A DNA stretch of 6,534 nucleotides, taken from NCBI RefSeq assembly GCF_021107415.1, contig NZ_JAIOSW010000080.1, positions 1 to 6,534 on the forward strand, read 5' to 3'. This document shows positions 1-5,701 of the stretch, piece after piece. The stretch is from Desulfobacula sp. (GTDB taxonomy: Bacteria; Desulfobacterota; Desulfobacteria; Desulfobacterales; Desulfobacteraceae). Below the pieces are notes generated by a model. The model was not told the DNA's origin, made no database searches, and saw nothing but the letters and a program-made list of their open reading frames with translations. Every line of letters starts with the position of its first letter. Positions within the stretch are counted from its first letter, which is position 1. A program made the position numbers and the translations under genes.

Positions 1-321
1 AAGCACCCTGTCAGATTTTTTTTCAGCATCTTCCAATCGTTTCATCTCCTAATGTTACGGAAGCCCCTCGAAGATCCAGTTTATACCGCGCTACTTGTTC
101 CAATCGACACCTCTTTGATGATATAGCTTTAAAGACTTAGCAATAGTGATGCCATAAAGCTCGACAAACCTTAAATCAGGCATTAATTCTATTGGCTCAA
201 TAAAGCTGATATCAATTATATCTTTTATTCAAGGGATTTAGACTTATTTATTTTCTATGAACATTTCATGCTTAATTTTATTGTTCATTCCCAACCTTGA
301 AATTTTTTGTTGCAGGCTTAT
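1..321. other. Intergenic stretch without a convincing gene; possible gene remnant on the minus strand
   Basis: No open frame of 60 codons or more starts here and none is recognisable. On the minus strand a frame is open from about 228 down to a stop at 91-93 (about 45 codons, with an ATG at 181-183). A second, shifted frame continues it leftward, and an ATG at 43-45 opens a frame that runs off the left edge (15 codons, beginning MKRLEDAEKK). That ATG touches an AGGAG, which is too close for a normal ribosome binding site. On the plus strand frame 1 is open from base 1 to a stop at 124-126. These pieces could be the eroded end of a neighbouring gene or chance. Bases 230-320 are AT-rich and look non-coding. 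No -24/-12 sigma-54 promoter was found. Confidence 0.3.
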
Positions 322-368
322 TGTTAAACTGTTAAAGATAATATTTTAACATATGTTAAATTTTAACA
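322..368. promoter_or_regulatory. Cluster of five TGTTAAA heptamers before the sigma-54 activator gene, candidate operator
   Basis: TGTTAAA occurs at 322-328, 330-336 and 354-360, and its reverse complement TTTAACA at 345-351 and 362-368. The copies at 345-351 and 354-360 form a perfect palindrome with a 2-bp centre. The copies at 354-360 and 362-368 form another with a 1-bp centre. The first two are tandem with an 8-bp period. The cluster ends where the ribosome binding site begins, a position suited to repression or autoregulation. The protein that binds is unknown. Part of the repetition could reflect the high A+T content of this stretch. Confidence 0.5.
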
Positions 369-372
369 GGGG
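368..372 (+). promoter_or_regulatory. Ribosome binding site of the sigma-54 activator gene
   Basis: AGGGG lies 8 bases before the ATG at 381, a normal Shine-Dalgarno spacing, and supports that start. It overlaps the last base of the fifth TGTTAAA-type repeat, so a protein bound there could also hinder ribosome entry. It is the only clear Shine-Dalgarno sequence among the four gene starts visible in the window. Confidence 0.7.
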
Positions 373-380
373 CATTAACT

Positions 381-1769
381 ATGATTGAACACGAATTGAA
401 CAAATACTGGCAAACAGTGGTCAATTCGATTCAAGACGGAGTGATGATTGTCGACATGGACGGGATCATTGTTTCCGCCAACCAGGCTCTATGTAATATC
501 ACCGGTTACCAAAAAGAGGAACTCATCGGGAAACCGTGCACCATTTTAAACTGCGACCGGTGCGAAATTTTGCGTAGTGAGAATAAAAAACACTGGTGCC
601 GGTTATTCGTAGATGGAGACCTTAAAATGACCCGGTGCGTCATTACGAATAAAAAAGGTAGCTACACCCATGTCCTTAAAAATGCCTCGCTTCTTTATGA
701 CGTGGAGGGCAAGCAGATGGGAGCTGTCGAAACCTTAACAGATATAACAGAGTTGGTTGAAAAGGATTTAAAAATCGAGGCGTTTCAGCGCGAACTTCGC
801 CATGAAGACAGTTTTTACGGCATCATCGGCGCTTCTTTCCAAATACAGCAGGTTTTCGACATGATCACCAATGCCTCCCAGTCTAACGCCCCCGTAATTA
901 TTTTTGGAGAGAGCGGCACCGGCAAGGAACTCATTGCCCGGGCTATTCACTTGAACCGCTCCCGGAAAACCAAACCGTACATCAAGGTCAACTGTGCCGC
1001 ACTGAATGCAAACCTGCTTGAAAGCGAGCTATTCGGGCATATCAAAGGGGCGTTCACCGGCGCCTACCAAGACCGTAAAGGCCGGTTCGAGGTGGCTTCT
1101 GGAGGCGATATCTTTCTGGATGAAATCGGAGATCTGTCGTCCACGACCCAGGTCAAGCTACTCAGAGTATTAGAAGAAAATGTTATCGAACGGGTGGGCG
1201 ACAACCATCCAATCCAAGTGAATTTGAGGGTTATTACGGCCACCAATCGAAATCTTAAACAGATGGTAAAAGACGGAAAGTTTAGGAAAGATTTGTATTA
1301 TCGAATCAATGTTATCCCCATTACAGTTCCGCCGCTCCGGGAAAGGCGGGGAGATATCCCCTTGCTGGCCGAGACCTTTTTCAGAAGAATTGCTTTAAAA
1401 AACGACAAGCCCATCAAGGGAATCAGCAATGTGGGTATGGATGTCCTGATGAATTACGAGTGGCCGGGGAACGTTCGTGAACTGAAAAGCGCCATGGAAT
1501 ACGCCTTCGTCACATGCCAGGAACCTCAAATCCACCCCAATCATCTGCCTCCGGACATTACCGGAGACTTCAGACTGTTTTCTGAACATAAACAGTTCAT
1601 TCCCGATAAAAACAAAGCTAAGGAAAAAATGCTTCTGGATGCCCTGGAACAAAGCGGAGGCAATCAGACCAAGGCAGCTGAAATACTAGGAATCACACGG
1701 GTGACTGTTTGGAATCGAATGAGAAGGTATGGCATACGTTCTAGCAAGCGTTTTGCCTATCAGAAATAA
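381..1769 (+). CDS. Sigma-54-dependent transcriptional activator, PAS-AAA+-Fis HTH
   Basis: This is a bacterial enhancer-binding protein: it binds DNA upstream of sigma-54 promoters and uses ATP hydrolysis to open the polymerase complex. Residues about 10-125 form a PAS domain. Residues about 147-390 form the AAA+ domain, with Walker A GESGTGKE (176-183), an intact GAFTGA sigma-54 contact loop (223-228), Walker B IFLDEIG (244-250), the LRERRGDI segment (319-326) and WPGNVREL (361-368). Residues about 414-453 hold a Fis-type helix-turn-helix (GGNQTKAAEILGITR and following). There is no receiver domain, so the signal is probably sensed directly by the PAS domain rather than through a histidine kinase. 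The PAS domain is rich in cysteine (C53, C58, C61, C73, C86), which suggests metal, Fe-S or redox sensing; that is inference. The 462-residue length is normal for this architecture. The gene looks richer in G+C than those to its right. Its targets cannot be told from the window. Confidence 0.95.
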   Translation: MIEHELNKYWQTVVNSIQDGVMIVDMDGIIVSANQALCNITGYQKEELIGKPCTILNCDRCEILRSENKKHWCRLFVDGDLKMTRCVITNKKGSYTHVLKNASLLYDVEGKQMGAVETLTDITELVEKDLKIEAFQRELRHEDSFYGIIGASFQIQQVFDMITNASQSNAPVIIFGESGTGKELIARAIHLNRSRKTKPYIKVNCAALNANLLESELFGHIKGAFTGAYQDRKGRFEVASGGDIFLDEIGDLSSTTQVKLLRVLEENVIERVGDNHPIQVNLRVITATNRNLKQMVKDGKFRKDLYYRINVIPITVPPLRERRGDIPLLAETFFRRIALKNDKPIKGISNVGMDVLMNYEWPGNVRELKSAMEYAFVTCQEPQIHPNHLPPDITGDFRLFSEHKQFIPDKNKAKEKMLLDALEQSGGNQTKAAEILGITRVTVWNRMRRYGIRSSKRFAYQK

Positions 1770-1812
1770 TTGTAGGGCAGGGTATAAAGTCATCTGGTAA
1801 CCAACCAGTTTT

Positions 1813-1838
1813 TTCAAACAAACTAAGGTTTGCTTGAA
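1813..1838. terminator. Hairpin between convergent genes, possible terminator
   Basis: TTCAAACAAAC (1813-1823) and GTTTGCTTGAA (1828-1838) form an 11-position stem around a 4-base loop. The single mismatch is A-C in plus-strand RNA but a G-U wobble in minus-strand RNA, so the structure is continuous when read from the RNase side. It lies about 44 bases after the activator stop and about 70 bases after the RNase stop. No U-tract follows on either strand, so it is not a classical intrinsic terminator. It could be an mRNA 3'-end stabiliser or a poor terminator. Confidence 0.35.
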
Positions 1839-1909
1839 GCGATGTGAATTTATAGAAACCATTACTACCATTGACTATAAAAAGACGTGCGTCAGCCGTG
1901 ACTTTAATT

Positions 1910-3889
1910 TTAAACAAATAAAGAAAGCTGGTCTCTTCTGGCGTCAGCGTGTTGGATGGTCACATGGATAATGTCCCCGTGCGTAAGCTTGATGCCGCTT
2001 GAAGGAAGCTTTGCTTCAAACATGAATTCCTTGATCAGCACATTATAGTGATCCCTGTAACAATCAAGCACCAGGGCTTCATAGGTGCTACCCCTCATGG
2101 ATTCCAGATACTTGATAATCCAGTATCGTTTCCGTAAAGCCTGTGCCCGGCCGGCATTGGCTATGGTCAGTGAAATGGATTGAAGAATATTTTCAAGTTC
2201 TGCCTTGGAGTAAGCTTTGTCATATCCGAAAATGGACTTTATCTGTCGCTGGGTGAGAAGATCATGATATCTTCTGATGGGAGATGTAGCGGTAACATAT
2301 GCTTTGACACCCAGGCCTGAATGGACTTCCGGCTTCGTTCCAATCATGGCACGGCTCAGATGCTTTCTTTGCATGAAATTTAAAATCAAAGAGGTTTCAA
2401 TGCCTTTGAAAAGTCTTTGTTTGGGGGGGGGCTGGGACCTGAAAACAGCAGGCGTATTGTTGGTTGCAAGAAACCTGGCCATCATGGAATTGGCAAAGAT
2501 CATCATTTCAGAGACGAGCATGCGTGACGGATTCTCCCGATCGATTTTTGAATATCCGATTTCATAATTTTCCTCAAGCCATACATTTACTTCAGGCAGG
2601 GTGATCTGAATGGCACCGGCCTTGAGCCTTTTTTCCCGCAACAATGTCGCAATTTTATAGAGGGTGGTAATGGGGTCATTTTTTCCGTTTAACAGGTTTG
2701 CTTCGGTATAGCTCATCTGTTTATGGACCTTGATGGTGCTGGGAACAATTTCATAATCCAGGATTTCAAAAAATCGGTTCATTCTAACGATGGTGCTGAT
2801 ACCCGGTCTTATTTCGTTTTCTTTCAGACTACAGAGATTCTCGGAAAGATTGGGTGGTATCATGGGCAGTTTATCATCAGGCATATAAATGGAAGTGGCC
2901 CGATCCCTTGCTGCGAGATCTATTGGGTCATTGGATTTAATATAGGCATCAACATCAATGATATGTATTCCAAGTGTATATCCTGTTTCCGTATTCTCAA
3001 GGCTGATGGCATCGTCAAAGTCAAGTGTAGACTGACCGTCAATGGTGATCAAAGGAATATTTGTCAGGTCCTTTCTTAACGGGTCATTAAAAAAGTTGAT
3101 TTGAGTTTTTGCCAGCTTTTTTTCCTGGTCCAGCACATCGGAAGAAAAGTCAGTGGGAATTTGTTTGGACAAAAGATTGGTGTTCTCATTTTGATTCCAG
3201 ATACCTGCCTTTACAAATACATTAAATAATTGTTCAGAAGAATTAAGGGGAGACTTTTTGATAATATTTTTGGCAACCGTGGCGGAATCAGAATCATTGT
3301 TAAACAGGTAATAGGATTTTAAAACATCAATAATATCCTGATCAATAATAGTGTCACTGCCATTTTTGCTATTCAAAATATCATTGATCCAAGCCGCACC
3401 TTTCTGGATCTGGATTTGTTTTTTCTCAGCCTCTTTAATTTGTCTTTTTTTAGTTTTAATCTGTTCGGGCGTATAAGGGACAAAAAGCATTTTGTTGAAT
3501 TTAAAATAGAGCCGGTCATAAAAAAAGGCACGAATAACCGCTGCTTCATGGTCTGAAGTCAGGGGGGGGTCAAAACAGAAAACGGTCATGGTTTCGATAT
3601 CAATGTCTTCAGACTCTTCATGAAGAATTTCCCATAATTCCTTGATATTAATGGTCTCAGAAAGTTTTTTCCGGTTTTGTGTGAGCTGTTTTAACCGGCT
3701 GACAATCAAGTCTCTGGAAGCAGAAGCGTCAAGGCACACCTGTGATATATGAGACAATCGTTTCTCAGAAAAATTGACTTCCCGATTATTCTCATTGAGT
3801 AATCTTAATTTGCCTTTTGTTTCCTGTAATATCACAGCGCAAATGATTTTTTGCTGGTCTATATATTCTACAATATTCCCTTTTATCAT
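1910..3889 (-). CDS. RNB-domain 3'-5' exoribonuclease (RNase II/R family)
   Basis: A cytoplasmic enzyme predicted to degrade single-stranded RNA from the 3' end, releasing nucleotides. The catalytic RNB domain covers about residues 270-590. The four metal-binding aspartates are all present in TIDGQSTLDFDD (D284, D290, D292, D293). Y335 in SIYMPDDKLPMIP matches the RNase II clamp tyrosine, and TSPIRRY (535-541) supplies the catalytic arginine. The last 65 or so residues form a weak S1-like RNA-binding domain. The N-terminal 260 residues lack obvious cold-shock domains. They begin with a small beta-rich module (GNIVEYI...) followed by a helical, lysine-rich part (about 140-170), so the protein resembles the shorter RNB proteins of cyanobacteria, organelles and delta-proteobacteria more than classical RNase R. 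At 659 residues it is intact. The coding strand contains a run of nine C (PPP, 487-489) and one of eight C (D107-P109). No Shine-Dalgarno precedes the ATG. It is divergent from the Smr gene. Neither rnb nor rnr can be assigned safely. Confidence 0.93.
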   Translation of the reverse strand: MIKGNIVEYIDQQKIICAVILQETKGKLRLLNENNREVNFSEKRLSHISQVCLDASASRDLIVSRLKQLTQNRKKLSETINIKELWEILHEESEDIDIETMTVFCFDPPLTSDHEAAVIRAFFYDRLYFKFNKMLFVPYTPEQIKTKKRQIKEAEKKQIQIQKGAAWINDILNSKNGSDTIIDQDIIDVLKSYYLFNNDSDSATVAKNIIKKSPLNSSEQLFNVFVKAGIWNQNENTNLLSKQIPTDFSSDVLDQEKKLAKTQINFFNDPLRKDLTNIPLITIDGQSTLDFDDAISLENTETGYTLGIHIIDVDAYIKSNDPIDLAARDRATSIYMPDDKLPMIPPNLSENLCSLKENEIRPGISTIVRMNRFFEILDYEIVPSTIKVHKQMSYTEANLLNGKNDPITTLYKIATLLREKRLKAGAIQITLPEVNVWLEENYEIGYSKIDRENPSRMLVSEMMIFANSMMARFLATNNTPAVFRSQPPPKQRLFKGIETSLILNFMQRKHLSRAMIGTKPEVHSGLGVKAYVTATSPIRRYHDLLTQRQIKSIFGYDKAYSKAELENILQSISLTIANAGRAQALRKRYWIIKYLESMRGSTYEALVLDCYRDHYNVLIKEFMFEAKLPSSGIKLTHGDIIHVTIQHADARRDQLSLFV

Positions 3890-3892
3890 GAT

Positions 3893-3927
3893 TTTGACAA
3901 TAGCAGGAAGGGGGGTGGATTGTCAAA
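3893..3927. repeat. Inverted repeat TTTGACAAT-N17-ATTGTCAAA in the divergent promoter region
   Basis: A perfect 9-bp inverted repeat occupies 3893-3901 and 3919-3927, separated by 17 bp containing a G6 run (3910-3915). Each arm contains TTGACA, on the plus strand at 3894-3899 and on the minus strand at 3926-3921. In the RNase direction one arm supplies the -35 and the other overlaps the -10. It could be an operator for a dimeric regulator or simply paired promoter elements. Confidence 0.5.
3897..3926 (-). promoter_or_regulatory. Predicted promoter of the RNB exoribonuclease gene
   Basis: On the minus strand a perfect -35 TTGACA (3926-3921) is followed after 18 bp by TATTGT (3902-3897), a 4/6 match to the -10. 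It is preceded by TG one base upstream (extended -10). Only seven bases separate the -10 from the ATG at 3889, so transcription would begin at or within a base or two of the start codon. This agrees with the absence of a Shine-Dalgarno sequence and predicts a leaderless mRNA. Confidence 0.5.
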
Positions 3928-3945
3928 TGAACAAGCACCTAAATC

Positions 3946-3974
3946 TTGAAAATATAGACGCAATACTATAGAAT
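3946..3974 (+). promoter_or_regulatory. Predicted promoter of the Smr-domain gene
   Basis: TTGAAA (3946-3951) and TAGAAT (3969-3974) each match the sigma-70 consensus at 5 of 6 positions and are exactly 17 bp apart. Six bases separate the -10 from the ATG at 3981, which would put the transcript start at the initiation codon. No Shine-Dalgarno sequence precedes that ATG, so a leaderless transcript is again predicted. Confidence 0.5.
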
Positions 3975-3980
3975 AATTTC

Positions 3981-4595
3981 ATGGGAAAGAAAGAGAAAAA
4001 AGATTTAAGAAAATTCAATAAAAATGATCTGCCGGTTTTTGATTCTGATCATGATTTTTTAAAAGAATTTGAAAAACCAGAAAAAATAAAATCAGATAAA
4101 AAAAAGCCGGATAAAAAAAAGATTCAAAAAGAAAGTCAACCAAATAAACATGGGGTGAAAGTGCTGGACCTGTCCGAGGATAAAAATTTTACAGAAAATA
4201 GACTGGATTTTGCTGAGCTGTTGGAGGAATCGTTTAAGAAGGGGAAAGAAAAATCTGTAAAGAAGACGTCATCCATGCCTGTAAAAAAAAGAATAAAGCG
4301 GTATCCGCCTGTTGAAGTTGAGCTGGATCTGCATGGTTACAACGCCATTGGTGCCCAGATCAAGGTCAGGTCTTTTATCCATAGCCGCAAACACCAGGGT
4401 TTTTTTACCATAAGAATCATTGTTGGCAAAGGACTTCATTCAGATCTTGGACCGGTGTTACCCGATGTTGTTGAACAGGTATTGCAGGAAATGAAAAAAC
4501 AGAACCTGGTGATCTGGTATGAATGGGATAAAAAAAAGAAATCTAAAAGCGGTGCTGTGATTGTTTATCTGAAACAATTTGAACGCTTTGAATGA
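3981..4595 (+). CDS. Smr (MutS2 C-terminal type) domain protein
   Basis: A 204-residue protein with a Smr domain at about residues 112-200. LDLHG (115-119) opens the domain, VGKGLHSDLGPVL (148-160) matches the conserved glycine/histidine loop, and GAVIVYL (191-197) is the closing strand. Stand-alone Smr proteins are nucleases or nucleic-acid binding proteins; some act on branched DNA and others cleave mRNA at stalled ribosomes. Which role applies here is not decided by sequence alone. Residues 1-110 are charged, very rich in lysine and probably disordered, apart from a short possible helix near 75-87, and could bind nucleic acid non-specifically. The gene has four A8 tracts, three of them as in-frame A-AAA-AAG. 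It diverges from the RNB exoribonuclease gene and ends immediately against the mltG stop codon. The ATG at 3981 has no Shine-Dalgarno, but a promoter-like -10 lies six bases upstream. Confidence 0.92.
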   Translation: MGKKEKKDLRKFNKNDLPVFDSDHDFLKEFEKPEKIKSDKKKPDKKKIQKESQPNKHGVKVLDLSEDKNFTENRLDFAELLEESFKKGKEKSVKKTSSMPVKKRIKRYPPVEVELDLHGYNAIGAQIKVRSFIHSRKHQGFFTIRIIVGKGLHSDLGPVLPDVVEQVLQEMKKQNLVIWYEWDKKKKSKSGAVIVYLKQFERFE

Positions 4596-5618
4596 TTATT
4601 TTTTCCTGAGCTGGTATTTTTTAACCGCCTGATTGTGTTCCCGGATAGTTTTTGAAAATTTGTGGGTCGTATCTTTTTTAGAAACAAAAAACAGATATTT
4701 ACTTTTAGCGGGATATAAGGCTGCCTGCAATGACAAGGCTCCGGGGTTGGCAATGGGCCCCATGGGAAGCCCTTTGATTTGATAGGTATTATAAGGGGTT
4801 ATTGTTTTGAGGTGTTTTCTTTTAATATTACCATCAAAATTTTTTATGCCGTATATGACGGTTGGATCACTTTCCAGGCGCATATTTTTTTTAAGGCGGT
4901 TATGAAAGACCGAAGAGATCAAGGGCCTTTCCTGGGCATCACCGGTTTCTTTTTCAATAATGGATGCAAGGATCACAATATCATGGACAGAAAAGCCAAT
5001 AGTTTTTGTCCGGACTTGCCACTTTTCAGTGAAAATAATTTTAAAATGTTCAATCATAGTGGTAATAATATTCTCACAGGAAGTATGCTTTGGGAAAAAA
5101 TAGGTGTCGGGAAAAAGGTAGCCTTCCAGTGATATGGCTTTTATCCCTAACGAGCTGATAAAGGATCTGTCATGACAAAGATCCACAAATTTTTTTTGGG
5201 TGCTAAGATTTGCCTTTTCAACTAACGCAGCGACCTCTTTGATATTTAATCCTTCCGGAAGGGTTATCCTGTATAATTTGACTTTGCCTTTTATGAGGAT
5301 CTTGAGAATCTGATCAGGGGATTTTGCAGCAGAAAGAATAAATTCTCCTGCCTGAAGTTTTCTCCCGGCTTTTTTCAATTTTGTGAATAATGTAAAATAT
5401 GTTTTATTTGATATAATGGATTCTATCTCAAGGTTTTTGGCAATGACTGCAAGGTTTTGACCGGGCTTGATGGTAAACACCTTTTCACCGGCACCAGGGT
5501 TGAAAGGTTCTTTAATAAAGGATGATAATTCAAGATAAAAGAAAAATCCACCACTAAACAGGAAGGCAAAGAGAACAAAAAGAGTAAAGGTTAAAATTTT
5601 TAGATTAATTTTTGGCAT
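4596..5618 (-). CDS. mltG: Endolytic murein transglycosylase MltG (YceG-like)
   Basis: An inner-membrane lytic transglycosylase that cleaves nascent glycan strands in the periplasm and helps set their length. Numbered from the ATG at 5618, residues about 7-30 form one N-terminal transmembrane segment. Residues about 45-95 resemble the LysM-like module (VFTIKPGQNLAVIAKNL). The catalytic domain follows, with LEGYLFPDTY (164-173), ASIIEKET (218-225, with E222 the expected catalytic glutamate), RLESDPTVIYG (247-257), TPYNTY (274-279), GLPMGPIANPG (283-293) and a YLFFV strand (308-312). An upstream in-frame TTG at 5645 would add nine residues. I prefer the ATG because it gives 340 residues, the length of E. 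coli MltG, and places the membrane helix close to the N-terminus. The TTG also lies inside a long palindrome. Neither start has a clear Shine-Dalgarno. The gene follows the oxidoreductase in the same orientation and meets the Smr gene tail to tail with no gap. A weak promoter-like pair, TTAAAA-N18-TATAAC (5699-5670, minus), lies upstream. Confidence 0.94.
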   Translation of the reverse strand: MPKINLKILTFTLFVLFAFLFSGGFFFYLELSSFIKEPFNPGAGEKVFTIKPGQNLAVIAKNLEIESIISNKTYFTLFTKLKKAGRKLQAGEFILSAAKSPDQILKILIKGKVKLYRITLPEGLNIKEVAALVEKANLSTQKKFVDLCHDRSFISSLGIKAISLEGYLFPDTYFFPKHTSCENIITTMIEHFKIIFTEKWQVRTKTIGFSVHDIVILASIIEKETGDAQERPLISSVFHNRLKKNMRLESDPTVIYGIKNFDGNIKRKHLKTITPYNTYQIKGLPMGPIANPGALSLQAALYPAKSKYLFFVSKKDTTHKFSKTIREHNQAVKKYQLRKK

Positions 5619-5636
5619 ATTATTTTGAGGAGCATA

Positions 5637-5672
5637 AACAGACAAAGGGTATCGTGATACCCTTTATCTGTT
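5637..5672 (-). terminator. 36-bp near-perfect palindrome between the oxidoreductase and mltG, likely terminator hairpin
   Basis: AACAGACAAAGGGTATC (5637-5653) pairs with GATACCCTTTATCTGTT (5656-5672) at 16 of 17 positions around a 2-bp centre. The innermost bases would open to form the loop. The one mismatch is C-A in plus-strand RNA but a G-U wobble in minus-strand RNA, so the hairpin is best formed by minus-strand transcripts. It begins 30 bases after the oxidoreductase stop, and the distal arm ends in a moderately U-rich run (UUUGUCUGUUUAU), which fits an intrinsic terminator for that gene. A palindromic operator in the mltG leader is the alternative. Confidence 0.6.
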
Positions 5673-5701
5673 ATAAAATGTTTGAAATTACTATTTTAAG
5701 G

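Noticed and set aside
301..360. A sigma-70 promoter for the activator (GATAAT at 337-342 as -10)
   Set aside because: No acceptable -35 sits 16-18 bp upstream; TTGCAG at 310-315 leaves a 21-bp spacer.
1887..1894. GACG-TG-CGTC short stem near 1884-1893
   Set aside because: Four base pairs with a two-base loop cannot form a stable hairpin.
2723..3079. A 118-codon plus-strand frame opposite the exoribonuclease gene
   Set aside because: It lies wholly antisense to a well-conserved coding region and has no recognisable motif.
3927..3971. A 14-codon plus-strand reading frame (MNKHLNLENIDAIL) preceded by a G-rich Shine-Dalgarno-like sequence, nine bases before and in frame with the Smr ATG
   Set aside because: It is very short, and the best promoter I see for the Smr gene (3946-3974) lies inside it, so most transcripts would not contain it. 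The G-rich stretch is better read as promoter spacer.
5619..5645. TTG at 5645 as the mltG start
   Set aside because: It lies within the 36-bp palindrome, has no suitable Shine-Dalgarno, and the ATG at 5618 gives the 340-residue length expected for MltG.
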